Below, in pieces: positions 1-10,708 of a stretch of DNA of 64,000 nt. Under the pieces are notes generated by a model. The model searched no databases. It saw nothing but the letters and a program-made list of their open reading frames with translations, and was not told the origin of the DNA. A program made the translations under genes and the position numbers. Source of the stretch: Pseudoscleropodium purum (lineage: Eukaryota; Streptophyta; Bryopsida; Hypnales; Brachytheciaceae). The stretch is from positions 12,090,001 to 12,154,000 of the forward strand of contig OZ017804.1 of the NCBI GenBank assembly GCA_963969395.1, written 5' to 3'. Every line of letters begins with the position of its first letter. Position 1 is the stretch's first letter.

Positions 1-206
1 AACTCCACATGAATGAAATGTTTCTATGTATTGCACAAAGATTTCTACCAATTACTATGATAATTAAATACATTGTTACATTTCATAAAATATTCTATAT
101 AGAAAGAAAAAATCATTTCAGTTTTCAATCATGATAAACGATGTCTTCTACTCTTTCTGTTATATGTTTGTTTTGTATAACGTGTACATTGTACAATCTT
201 TGAGAG

Positions 207-1810
207 CAGGGGAGTTCATTTTTGACTCTCATTGAAATAGAAAATATATTTGTGTTTGGATTTTGAAATCATTATCACATTATGTATTCTACGGTCTTGC
301 AAGAATGCATCTTGCTCCTTCCTTTGAATCCTTTTGATATTTTTTTTTTTTCCTTTGCTTTTTTGTAGGACTCTTGTTCTCTTGTTCTCTTCATTTGACC
401 AGCCTATTTGGCTTGGCTCTTAGTTTTTTTTCTTTTAATGCAATGGTTTATGCATATGTTATAAAAAATATATATTATTTATTTAAAATTAATATATTGA
501 TGAACAAACGCATAAAGGCATTGAATCCTTTCACATTTAAAGTTATAAATCTATCATAAATTACTCTTGCAAATTTGAATGATTGAATCGAAAATTTGAA
601 AATGTAATTACAAGAGCTTTCAATTCAATCAATTGCATAAATCATAAATGTTGAAATGCAACTCGTATGAGTTTAGCATCTATGAAGATTAATTCATGCC
701 ATCCACATGCAATTTTCTAATTTAATAAAATGCAATTGAGTACTTCAATTTCTTTCCCTTCAATTCTCCAAGTAACATTCACTTCATATCTTTCTCTATT
801 TGTTTATTTAATTTTTGGGAATAAATGGAGAAACCATCTTTGTCTTTATTTGAACATGCACTCTTATTTGATTGATGAAGAATAGATCTATGAAATATAT
901 AATCATTGATTTGTTCATGTTGATTTATCTAATATATTTTATATATGTATATATATTTATATATATATATCATTAAAGGAGTATGGAAGACAAGATTGAC
1001 AGATTGTGTTCAAATGTTGTTGATTTTGAAATGATTTAGTACTATATCATTTATAAGAATATTATAATAGTATTATGTTATAATATTCCTAAAACAATTG
1101 CAACAAATATTAAAATACATGCTAAGTTAGGTTTGTTAGCCTACCAATTGTTCATTAATAGACATAATTGAGTAGCCCCCTTAAATGAAACACTCAATAT
1201 CAAATATCTTACAATCCAAATGGTGGATTTGTCTAAAATTTTTTCCACATCTTTTCCAACTAATTTATTATAAGATCCTACGGTTACATATGCCCAAAAG
1301 TATTTTTCTTCCAAGACTTGGTATTTGCACTACTACTGGCAGTTTTGAAGTGTTTTTAGTGAAAAGAACTTTAGGGGCTAAACATCTATACCATTAGATT
1401 TTGAAAAAAGAACAATTTGCTTCATTAGGGAAAACTATAAGTCCATGCTCTTTTTCGATAGCCAAAACACACTTGCAAGGACTTGGACATTTAGTGGTTT
1501 ACTAAGTGATTAGACGTCAACTAATTCAATTTAATAGTAGAATTTTTATTCAACTACCTTCTTACAATTGCTTTATACACAATGCAACGTGAATATTTGG
1601 GTACATATATTAAACGTCGCAATCCTTTCGTGAATTTTTGCACATTTTAGCTCATATCTTTGTACAAAAATATCATTTACCAAGAATTCATAAATTTGGT
1701 CATAAAGGAAGGCTACCTTTTTTAATTTCAAATTTTACATTGAATGAATGAAAAGTTAGTTGAACTATACAGTGCCATGAAGACCTCTGTTTATCGTGCA
1801 AAATATGGGT
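207..1810. other. AT-rich non-coding stretch with repeat fragments
   Basis: No convincing gene is present. Positions about 1190-1500 contain fragments of a dispersed repeat family also seen near 5040-5160, 29170-29370 and 40440-40560; shared wording includes CAATTTGCTTCATT, CCATGCTCTTTTT and CAAAACACACTT. A TA-rich stretch lies around 930-972. Sequence 1-206 is likewise AT-rich with nothing recognisable apart from the octamer at 199-206. Confidence 0.6.
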
Positions 1811-1829
1811 TTAGGGTCGCTTTAGGGTC

Positions 1830-2310
1830 AAACTGCCCCGTCCGCCCTCGTACCCGTCCGTCCCATCCGCCCAGACCCCGTCCGCCCAGATACCTGTCCG
1901 CCGTCCGCCCTGTCCGCCCCGTCCGCCCCGATACCTGTCCGTCGTCCGCCTTGTCCGCCCTGTCCACCCTGATACCCGTCCGCCCTGTCCGTCGGATCCG
2001 GCGTCCACCTTGTCCGCCCCGATACCTGTCCGCCCCGTCCTCCGTCCGCCCTGTCCGTCGGATCCGGCGTCCGCCCTGACCGCCCCGTCCGCCCCGATAC
2101 CCGTCCGCCCCGTTTCAGCGATGCGTTCGCCCGCCCGGACCGTCCGATCAGGCGGACGCCAGATTTGTCCGCCCGTGGCCGTCCGATCGGGTGGACGGGG
2201 CTCTAGGGTTTCGGGGAGGCGGATGGCCGATCCGTCCGCCACCCCCAGCCCGTCCGATTGGGCGGACGGTTTAAGGCCGTCCGATGGGGCGGACGGGCCG
2301 TCCACATTGT
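1830..2310 (+). repeat. GC-rich CCGTCCGCC minisatellite
   Basis: A degenerate tandem array built on GTCCGCCC, with interspersed CCGATACC and GTCCGTCGGATCCGGCG. The longer phrase starting CCTGTCCGTCGG recurs with a period of about 66 bp (near 1984 and 2050). The block is extremely GC-rich in a genome window that is otherwise AT-rich. Both strands are open for long stretches, giving proline/arginine-rich and glycine/arginine-rich reading frames that are composition artefacts. Related blocks lie at 4340-4500 and 35770-36070. Confidence 0.85.
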
Positions 2311-2500
2311 CACTTTTGCTTTGCCCCTTGTGAATGCAAGATGGAGCGGAGAGCTTGGTGGTTCATCCTCCATTGGCTCCTTTCCGAGGCAACGCAAGAG
2401 TGGTTTATTGGGGCCTCCTTGTTGCCAATTTTTTGAACACTTGTGCGTGAATTCAATTTCAAATTAAAAAATTTGATCTATATCAATTTCATTTGTCACG

Positions 2501-3991
2501 ATGACGAAGGGGAAGAAGAAGGTTGCGAAGCTTAAACATGGAGAGGGACCATCAAACTTGGAGGTAGCTCGCCAAAGTCCTTCGGAGGAATGCAAAAAAT
2601 TCATGATTGAGCGCATCGTTCAATTTTATGAATCGAAAACAACATTGTCTTTAGACAATAAGTACATCAGATATCAAAAGGAGTGCGTGTCTAAATTCAA
2701 GGTAGACATGACACAGATGTTGTTGGATGCATTGAATGTGGCGAAGTGGCATGACGAAATGCATAAAACGTACTTCACCAAATGTTTGGAGAACAAGGTT
2801 CATGACGCTTTGTGGAATTCCAAAGTCATTTTGGTTAAATACGGCAAAGAATATCGACCCAATGACGCCCAGTTTGAAGAAGTGATTCTGAAAGCGGACT
2901 TATTTAGGGGGCGATGTGCTCCATTCGCCAAAACGCACAATCGAGTTGGTTCAATTGGTTGGTGGAAAAGCAATGATGGAGTTGCTGAAGCGGAAAGGAA
3001 CAAACGGCACCTCATAGCACTTCCAGATACAGCACGCGTAATTGCTGTTGATGATAGAACGATGAGAGGTGGATATGCAACGATTCGAAAGGTTCGTATT
3101 GAAGGATGTCCAGGAATACTTCCTCATTGGGAGTTTGCGGCGAAGAAATCCATTCACCACCAAACTCGACCCGATCTTGCAAAGTTAGAACATCAAAATG
3201 AATCAATGGCTATTCGAATTCCACACGCGGGTGTGATACGATTTGCTGCGGTGCACGGAACGACGTGTGAAGGTTATGCGTATTGGTGGAATGGTGGAAC
3301 TCTTCGACAAATGTTGAATATGGATAAAGACTTTCCAAACAACATTCAAATCCGTTTGATGTATACGAAACCAATCGAAGAGGAGGTTATAAAAGCTCAC
3401 CATTTAGGACGATATCGGAAGAAGCACACGGAGTTGACATGGGCGTTTATACATATAATGTATGCAGTACATCTTGCTGGACATTTGCACAATGATCTTT
3501 CTCCGGACAACATCTTATTGCATTTTCCAGAGGATGAGTCACGTGTATACATTGGAGTTTGCGATTGGGGCATGACCACCTTAGCTTCTCAGCCAGTGAA
3601 GTCTTTGTACACATTCACATCACCAGATGAGATGAAACAAACTTTGCAGAGGAAATGGTGGATGGATCCACGTATTGCATATTTGCATAAAGCAGGTGCA
3701 GATGTGGAAGTCATTCCGATGTATTCACGTAAGTCGGAAGAGTATGCCATTCGAAAAATTGCTCGACGGATGAATGGAAACAACATGTCAGAGGCATATT
3801 TCAACGTGCTACGAAAAACACCTAATGCGACACAATTTGCCTTTCATGACTTTGCAAAAGTGTTTTATGCTTACTTGAAGCGCATTTCTTCGAAGACTGA
3901 CGATGAAAATACTAGTTTGGCCCATGTGATTACGCGATTTTCTAATACATATCATTGGCCGATGCCAGATGAACATTTCCGCCATTTATAA
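2501..3991 (+). CDS. Protein-kinase-like protein, intronless, 496 aa
   Basis: A single open reading frame from ATG at 2501 to TAA. The N-terminal 180 residues are lysine-rich at the start (TKGKKKVAKLKHG) and match nothing I recognise. From about residue 185 a protein kinase fold is readable: a glycine-rich-loop-like RGGYATIRKV (189-198), a lysine in EFAAKK (K215/K216) at the ATP-anchoring position, a catalytic loop HNDLSPDNILL (330-340) with Asp332 and Asn337, and the metal-binding motif as DWG (355-357) in place of DFG. The HxDxxxxN residues are intact, so it may be active. The canonical activation-segment APE is not obvious, and the C-terminal lobe ends with no recognised extra domain. Codon use is far less AT-rich than the flanks. 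It lies between inverted GC-rich minisatellites inside a candidate transposable element, so it may be a captured gene or a multicopy element gene. Its substrate is unknown; kinase-like fold is confident, function is not. Confidence 0.75.
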   Translation: MTKGKKKVAKLKHGEGPSNLEVARQSPSEECKKFMIERIVQFYESKTTLSLDNKYIRYQKECVSKFKVDMTQMLLDALNVAKWHDEMHKTYFTKCLENKVHDALWNSKVILVKYGKEYRPNDAQFEEVILKADLFRGRCAPFAKTHNRVGSIGWWKSNDGVAEAERNKRHLIALPDTARVIAVDDRTMRGGYATIRKVRIEGCPGILPHWEFAAKKSIHHQTRPDLAKLEHQNESMAIRIPHAGVIRFAAVHGTTCEGYAYWWNGGTLRQMLNMDKDFPNNIQIRLMYTKPIEEEVIKAHHLGRYRKKHTELTWAFIHIMYAVHLAGHLHNDLSPDNILLHFPEDESRVYIGVCDWGMTTLASQPVKSLYTFTSPDEMKQTLQRKWWMDPRIAYLHKAGADVEVIPMYSRKSEEYAIRKIARRMNGNNMSEAYFNVLRKTPNATQFAFHDFAKVFYAYLKRISSKTDDENTSLAHVITRFSNTYHWPMPDEHFRHL

Positions 3992-4335
3992 TAGATTGAT
4001 AGTGCAGAAGTAGTAGTTGAATAGGTTATATAGGCATTAAAAATTAGTTTAGAAATATAGAGTTGGAATGAAAAAAATTATATGTGCAATTAGCCAAATG
4101 TGCACAATGTATGGTATTCTACATTAAATTGAATACATTTTGCCCATATTGATTATGTTTGTATTTGTATTGATCTCGATTTTTTAAATAGTATATATAT
4201 ATATATATTTGAAGTCACAAATTTTTTTAGTTTGCCTTTTGAAAATGAATTGGAATTTTTTCATAGTTTCAAGACTATCATGGACTCATGGTCAAACTTT
4301 ATAATCTTTTAAATTGTTTAAAGATTAAGGGAGTG
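3992..4335. other. AT-rich 3' flank of the kinase-like gene
   Basis: AT-rich sequence with a (TA)n run at about 4192-4209 and no coding signal. A possible polyadenylation region cannot be pinned to one signal. Confidence 0.5.
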
Positions 4336-4505
4336 ACCGCAGGGCAGTTTGGGTAGGGCGGTCGGGGGAAATAGGGCCGTCAAAGCGGATGGGGCGGACG
4401 GGCGGGGCGGACGGGGTGACAGGCAGACGGGGCGGTCCTGGCGGACGCTGCGTTTGCGGGGACCGCGAATGTCAGCGTCCGCGTCCGGACGTCGTGTCAA
4501 CCCTG
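4336..4505 (-). repeat. GC-rich subterminal block and right terminus of the hAT-like element
   Basis: G-rich on this strand (GGGGCGGACGGGCGGGGCGG), so inverted relative to 1830-2310. The last 70 bases align with 36006-36074: both contain GCTGCGT, then GCGAATGTCAGCG, then CGTCCGGACG, and end GTCAACCCTG. The start contains GGGCAGTTTGGG, whose complement resembles CAAACTGCCCC at 1830, a possible second short inverted repeat around the kinase-like gene. Confidence 0.75.
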
Positions 4506-5165
4506 TTTGAGAGGTCTTCAAAGCCATATATATATATATATATATATATCCATTATTGGAAGTGTAAAGCTTTCTAGTTTTACTTAATTTTTCCAACTTT
4601 TGCCAATTTCACTTCATTCAAGATCTAAATACTTGTACTTATCCATTTGCTTTGAAAATGGTTCCAATGGAAAGAGTGTTTTCATGATTTTCACAATTGA
4701 AGATTTAAACATGTAATTGTTGATTTGGAGTTATTTGCAATTTATACTTATAAAAAAATTGCATCTTGTCAATTGCAAGGTGATTGTATGATGAATTTGA
4801 TAGCTTGTCATGTGAAATTAAGTTTTTTGAAAGTGCATTAATTTTAGTGTGCTAATAAAATTTGTAGTTGTTCATGTCACCTCCAATTCCAAAAAAAAAT
4901 TATGTGCAAATTTTTGAAACATTGTGAAGAGCGGCAATATACTAAAAATAAAAAATCTATATTTTTCTTATTATAATTTCACGAATCCTTTGCAATTTTG
5001 CACTCAAAATTGGCAAATATACTTATAAGCAAGCTCATTAAACATCTATACAATTAGATTTTGACAAAAAATACAATTTGCTTCATTGGGGTTAACTACA
5101 AGTCCATGCTCTTTTTTCATAGTCAAAACACACTTGAAGAGGCTTGGGCATTTGGGGATTAAAGA
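4506..5165 (+). repeat. Dispersed AT-rich repeat, copy 1
   Basis: About 650 bp matching 39909-40560 in the same orientation. Shared landmarks in order are GAGAGGTCTTCAAAG, ACTTGTACTTATCCATTTGC, TCATGTGAAATTAAGTTTT, GTAGTTGTTCATGTCACCTC and the end GGGCATT-(TG)GGGATTAAA. The end resembles the CCCCTAAA/TTAA termini of other repeats in this window, read on the opposite strand. Confidence 0.8.
4526..4549. repeat. (AT)12 microsatellite
   Basis: Uninterrupted alternating AT of 24 bases just outside the element terminus, within the flanking repeat family. Confidence 0.95.
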
Positions 5166-6980
5166 TCAACATTTGGAATATGTAGAAAAAATTTCAAGAG
5201 TTTTGACTTCATAGATTTCAAGATAATAGGACTTGAAGTTAGAAAAAAATGTTTTTTCTTGAAACCCCCCAACATAGCTAATAAAGTTTCACTCCTCTTA
5301 GAATGTGATTTTTAAACTAATTTATTTTGGACAATTGTAGGCCATATTTTATTAGTTGCATACATGCCAAATTTTAGAAATAAATCAACTTTTTTGCAAA
5401 AGATTCCCTAAAGATTTTCCAATTGTCTAAGTTGCCTCAAAAGCTTAGGGCATTGTAACTTTTGATCTAGGCATCCAATTAAAAAAAAATTAGATTTTCA
5501 TGAAGGATATACATGTTCACACATTGTGTCCAAAATTCATGAACATCTAACTAAAAATGACTTCTTAGGAATCTACTTGAGATTTCTTGTGTACATAGAA
5601 CGTACGTTTGGTCACTTTAGGAATTAATCCTTGAAGGACTACACATTCAAATTTTAAATAATGAATGAATGCAAATGTGTCCGCAACAAATAGAAACTTG
5701 TTGCTTTTCATCCATTTAAATGTTTGTAGATTCTTGTATTAGTTTTCTTACATTGGTGGGGAATTGGCTTTCAAATCATTTTTTTACAAATATTCTTATA
5801 GTTCAAGGGGCATTAGTATATTTGACCTCAAAAAGTAACTTTTAATTCAATAAATGGTTCCATAAAAATGACTTTAGTAAAAAAATGAAATAAAAGTCTA
5901 AAAACATCATCATTATTAGAACCTTAGATTTTGGACTCAAAGAAGGATAAATCTTATGGAATTTCCAAATACTCATTTTATATTCAATTTTTGAAGGAAT
6001 TTTTCATTTTTGGTTTCAAATTCTATTAAAAAATATTGGTTAGAATAGTGGATGATCTAACTATATGGATCTAATCTATGGATCATGTTTTACAACTTTT
6101 ATTCAAAAGTCATCAATAAATCATTATTTTAAGTTGCAATATATAATACATTTTCACAATTTTGAAGATTTAGACTTTCCTTTGGTCCTTGAGAGTATAA
6201 ATAAAAGAATCATTTTATCATTCATAAGCCGCTATCTTCACTTTGTATGGAAAGATGTGCCCTCCACAGAAGCTCACTTGATGCACACTACCAACTTCAA
6301 ATTGCAATGAATCCTCATGCTCACATCGAGGAAGCACACTCACTAGACCAATAGTCTTCATTCCACCCAAATTCATCCCAAATATTTTAGTTAACCCTAT
6401 AACACTATTGCAAATACTAAGTGTCTGATGAATGACAACAAATCTTTGCATGTAGGATAGAAGTGCCATTGTTCACCCTCGGAATTTTGTGCAAAAAGGG
6501 GAGACCTTCTACAATGGCTTATCCTCAAATGAGTGCTTTTGATTTTCTTAAAGTAGATGATGCACATTGTGTCAAAAAGGATGATTTCCACGGAGACCTG
6601 CCCATCTTTACAGGGTTAAACTTGTCATTGAGGTCTGTAAGCATGTCCCATTCTGTCCAAAGAGTGGTGCAGCTTGAGACAGGATATTAATTTGTAAGTA
6701 TTCAAATATTGCAAGAAACATACAATCCATAAATTTAATCCTGTAATAAAAAAAAACATACGAGGTACGACATGTTCACACCATGTCACGAATAAACTAA
6801 CACCAACAAGAATGGTTCCAAAGAACTCCATTGCCTCATCCAGCATGCTTATCCACTCAAAAACTTCCGAAGGAGTTCATCATGCCTCGCGCCACACTCT
6901 ACATGGAACGAGTTTCTGACTGTTCCCAAACAGCTCTCGTAAATGGACTATACTTTCGGAAAATCTCGACCCCCCCTGCA
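5166..6980. other. Intergenic region, mostly AT-rich, with a less AT-rich island at 6230-6690
   Basis: Positions 5166-6200 are AT-rich with no gene. Positions 6230-6690 are noticeably less AT-rich and open on both strands for 60-80 codons, without start context, splice sites or a recognisable domain. They could be a gene relic. Positions 6690-6981 are the probable 3' flank of the EF-hand gene. Confidence 0.4.
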
Positions 6981-6981
6981 C

Positions 6982-8641
6982 TCAACGAGACGCAGCTTCT
7001 ACTTCCACCAGTATTGGGTTCAACCGCAGTGTCTCAGCAAAATCTGAGAACAGGGTCTTCGCTAGAACTTGGAACTCAGATTTCTCCACTTCCCCGCTCT
7101 TGTCTGTGTCCACTGCCTTGAAAACCTGGTCAAACAGCTCTTCCGTCTCGGCGTCGCCGATAGGAGGAAGACCCCAGTCTGCACCGTGGCGCTCAAACAG
7201 CGGTCTGATTTCAGCCTTGCTCAAGTGCTCATCTTTGTTCAAGTCGAGTTCGTTGAACATATCCTCAGCCATTTCCTTGAATGCCACCTCATCAGCCAGC
7301 ACCTGCACACCATCAATACACTGGTGTGAGAAGTCTATATCTCTTAAGAGAAAGCATGCCAGTCGTACTTAATGCCTGCATTCTGTGAAACAAGTGCATA
7401 TAACCTCCAAAACGAGAGTGCAAACATCAACCAGGAACCGATCGTCTCAAAAAAATGCAACAATAGCCGTCAACCAAGTGGAGAAGTTGGCCAAACTAAC
7501 AACCTTCCGCAAATGCGAGCCGTTCAGCAACTTCACGTCCCGCACAATTGTGATGGGCTTCTCTGCAAGGGACCCGGCCATATCCTGAAGAACGTCTTGT
7601 AAGAGCGCGGCAAATTGAGCTTGTCCAAGCTCTTCAGTTCCCTGACCATACTTAGTTATCAACTTGGTCACCAATTCATCCGCCTCCGGAGTTGCTGCAA
7701 AATACGATTCAGTTCTCAAATCTGGACGCAATAGAGACCAAAGATCTGTGTCCAAGTATAAGAACTGATGGAATACACAAACCTCGGCTATGAGAAAAAA
7801 TTGCATCTACAATTGCAGATCTGCATGAGAAAATTTGAGCTGGAGGTTGAAAAAAAATTCGGAGAAGCTCACACACCCGCGGATGGAGGGACGCCCTGCT
7901 CCACGCCCAGCTGCAAAAGTGCAGGTCGGAGCTCTTTGCTGCTAAGCTTGCCGCTCTCGTCAGTGTCCAACTCTTCGAATAAGTTCTCAGCAACCATAGC
8001 AAATTCATCCTCGTCCTCCAACAATGTCTTGATTGCTGCACCGTTCAGTACTGATACTACCAATGGTTCGTCTGCAAGCACACAAGTTCCGCGAGAACAG
8101 TCGGTATCAGCAAAATTACTATACTGGAAATAAACCCCCAAGCAGGTTCACAGCCAAGTTTGGAAATTCCATATACCGCTCATCTTCATCGCAGAACGTT
8201 TCTCTTCTATACTGTATACAGTAGATGAAAGCCCTGAGCATCAGCAGTTTGTATACTCACATAAAATAGTCCGCATCCAATAAGTTCACACCAAATCCCT
8301 GAGCTCTATGCACCCCAGACAACACAACGTAAGAAATTACCTTCTAGAGCATCAGCAATTGCTGCCAGGTATCTCTGAAGTGTGACAACAAATGCGTCCT
8401 CGCCGACCTTTGCAGAGTCTTCGTTTGGAAATACCGACACAGCACTGTCAAGAACTTGGGCAGAAAGATTGATCCCCAAGAGAAGAGCTGCCGCTTCTGC
8501 TTCCGCAGCCCGCCGCACCTCCAATGATGTCAAGTAGCCTTTCGATCCTTCATCATGCTTAGCAAAGGTCTCTTTGGCGTTGATGTCGGGCAATGCATTT
8601 CTGATCTGGGACCCGTCAAGAATTTGCGCCTCTGTTGACAT
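6982..8641 (-). CDS. EF-hand calcium-binding protein, four exons, 335 aa
   Basis: Exons on the minus strand are 8341-8641, 7877-8071, 7504-7694 and 6982-7302. All introns have GT-AG borders, phases agree (1, 1, 0), and the total of 1008 nt gives 335 residues plus TGA. The start is ATG at 8641. Three loops are readable: residues 136-147 (DTDESGKLSSKE, canonical), 249-260 (DLNKDEHLSKAE, Gly replaced at loop position 6) and 294-305 (DTDKSGEVEKSE, canonical). A degenerate loop lies in exon 1 around HDEGSKGYLTSLE. The repeated phrase LNG(A/S) followed by a helix marks internally duplicated EF-hand modules, as in plant EF-hand family proteins of the At4g38810 kind (family assignment from memory). 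No signal peptide or membrane segment is seen, so a soluble calcium sensor is likely. The upstream region carries a telo-box at 9372. Confidence 0.85.
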
Positions 8642-10520
8642 CCTGCCCTCTCACGTCAGATCTTGAAACCTCCGATGGTCCTGTCAAAACTCGTTTGCTT
8701 GACATGTCAGAATCTTGCAGTAATGTTGAGTGTAAGCAACTGCGCAAGAATCTCAATTCTTGCAGCAATACTCTTTTACAGTGGCTAAGCCATTTCTTTT
8801 GTAAGGTTACTTCACTAAGCAATTCATGTACAATAACAATGTGGAAGAGAAAATCAAGATCCCAATTCCAGACAGAAACACGCGTAGCCGAAGGAAGACC
8901 TTGTGCCGATAACTTGAGTAATGCTAATCCTTCCTCATGTTCGTTGCCAAGACACATTCCAAGATGACATATAATTCCAAAGTTCCCCAAATTATCAGAC
9001 ACTAAACATAAAACAACACTGTCATCGGTAGCCGAAGCGTAACCGAGCAGGAATCGCCATTTAAAGAAGGTAAGAGATTATCGATAGCCGAATTGAAGGG
9101 CACAAAATGACAAACATGAACCAGAAATGCCCTAACCATCAGAATTGCGCTACTAATAGAGTAGAATTCGAAATCTCAATCGTAGTCAGAGCCCACATGG
9201 ATTAATGCGCACCGTAAGCCAACGCACCAATCATTATGAGAGAGCAACACAATTGCAACATTACAATAGAATGGAAGAATTATTAACAATTAAAAGGGGT
9301 TTCAACTCTCGAATGTCCAACGAAATTAACTTCGTAGCGCAGGTCCTTAAACTACTGGATTCATACGAGGAAAACCCTAAACCCTAGGGTTTGAGGAACT
9401 CCGTGTGCTCGATATCCAAAATTAAACGCATCTGACGATATTCAGGGATTGCCGAGCCCTAAGGAAGAGACTTTAGTGAGTAAAAAGAATAGGTGCAACA
9501 AGAATCCCAATGTTTACGCTGCTTAAGTATTTGTGTAGCCCAACAACTGATGATTCGTAGAAATTGATCACAAGAGTATATTGATAGATAGGCTGAAGAA
9601 AGCAAACAGTGCAAAATTTGGGCAGCTCAAGCCTGATTATAACAGTCAACATCCAATCCAGCGTCCAATATTAACAAAGAAAGCAGCCGCAAAATACTTT
9701 CAACACAACAAAAGTATACGCAAATCGCAAACCCTGGTCCCTCACACAACGAAGTGAGTCACGACTAACGACTAGAGCAGTAAAAAAAAGACTGCATTGA
9801 GGTGGCAAGGACGCTCTACGCAACTCTCCCCATCGACACCAATGCCAAATCTCCCGAAAAATCTCCTTTCATCAACAAGAAACAAGAAAAATCAATCATT
9901 CTCCTCCTAAAAGAAATCAAAATATCCTCCGCAGATCCAGAATACAACCACAATCTTCAAACTTACCGACATCTACAATCCAGTGAACAAGAGCACGACA
10001 CACGATCTATAGCAGACAATTCATCTCTCATGCTTCTGCAACCGAAATCGAGGTGATCACAAAAAGTTCCCATATTGAGGCACCAGAACGACAAGAAAGT
10101 CATCGATAAAACACACGCATCGCCACCGCAATGCTGTGCAACTCATCCCAAATCCAAACACTGAAACGCCCAAACGAAAGGAAAAAAAAAGGACATGAAT
10201 TCAGGAGCCTCACCTGATAACGCCGATCCGATCCGTTCAGTACAAGCACTGCAATTGAAAATCCAATTACACAAATTGGTCAGAGTTCTCCTTTTCAACA
10301 CCTTGGTTGAACGCGTTGATGGTTTCCCTTTGATGGTAGTCGGGCATGTCGGGACTTCCGGAGAGGTGGAGGTGCGAGATGAAGTTCCCAACGGGGTTCT
10401 CTTTAGCGTTCCAAACTCGTTCCCCTAAAAAACTTTCTTGGACCGTTGGATCTCTGCGGATTGCACTTTGCCGTCTGATTAATATGGCTCGAGTCAAATT
10501 TGGACGTTCGCCAAGGTTTT
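8642..10520 (-). promoter_or_regulatory. Probable leader/promoter region of the EF-hand gene
   Basis: About 1.9 kb of more balanced base composition lies upstream of the EF-hand ATG and gives way to AT-rich repeat sequence after about 10500. It probably holds the 5' untranslated region, perhaps with a leader intron, and the promoter. The phrase CCGTTGGATCTCTGCGGATT at 10442-10461 is promoter-like but unassigned. Short open frames on either strand (for example 9802-10056) show no domain and I do not call them genes. Confidence 0.4.
9372..9392. promoter_or_regulatory. Telo-box (AAACCCTA) element
   Basis: AAACCCTAAACCCTAGGGTT forms a double telo-box with an overlapping palindrome. Telo-boxes are common just upstream of plant housekeeping genes. 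It lies about 730 bp upstream of the EF-hand start codon. With only two repeats it is not a telomere tract. Confidence 0.6.
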
Positions 10521-10708
10521 GTGTCCAATTTAATTATTCTTTGCGTTTTTTCAGATGTGGGTTTAAACAAGAGGTCCAATACCCCAAAAAAAAGTTGTTG
10601 ATCTTAATATGGTAAACTTGATATGTTGAAAAGATTGCAGAAGAAAGTTTCAAGAAAGTTGCTTCAAAGGGTGTTAGAAAGGAGTTTTGAAAAGAAAGTC
10701 AAAAACTT

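Larger units (their letters stand above)
207..4505 (+). mobile_element. Candidate hAT-like element carrying a kinase-like gene
   Basis: The right terminus is well supported. Positions 4436-4505 closely match the right end of the 321-bp element at 35754-36074, and both finish GTCAACCCTG. Beyond 4505 the sequence continues as TTTGAGAGGTCTTCAAAG, which is uninterrupted in a related repeat at 39909-39926. The same octamer TTTGAGAG lies at 199-206 and is followed at once by CAGGG at 207, the usual hAT terminal bases. That gives an 8-bp target duplication and a 4.3-kb element. Subterminal GC-rich minisatellites at about 1830-2310 (C-rich on this strand) and 4340-4450 (G-rich) are in opposite orientation. 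No transposase is visible, so the element would be non-autonomous with the kinase-like gene as cargo. The left end is less certain because the inverted terminal match there is essentially five bases. Confidence 0.45.

Noticed and set aside
1770..1795. GCCATGAAGACCTCT, inverse of the sequence right of the hAT-like terminus
   Set aside because: The match is about 13 bases and does not extend; probably chance, and it conflicts with the better target duplication at 199-206.
1744..2397. Proline/arginine- and glycine/arginine-rich open frames on both strands
   Set aside because: They arise from the stop-poor GC minisatellite, occur on both strands at once and contain no domain.
4318..4596. 92-codon minus-strand frame at the GC-rich right terminus
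   Set aside because: It spans the element end and the AT microsatellite and has no domain.
9372..9392. Interstitial telomere tract
   Set aside because: Only two repeat units; a promoter telo-box explains it.
9802..10056. 84-codon plus-strand frame in the EF-hand upstream region
   Set aside because: No domain and no partner exon; the region fits a leader or promoter better.
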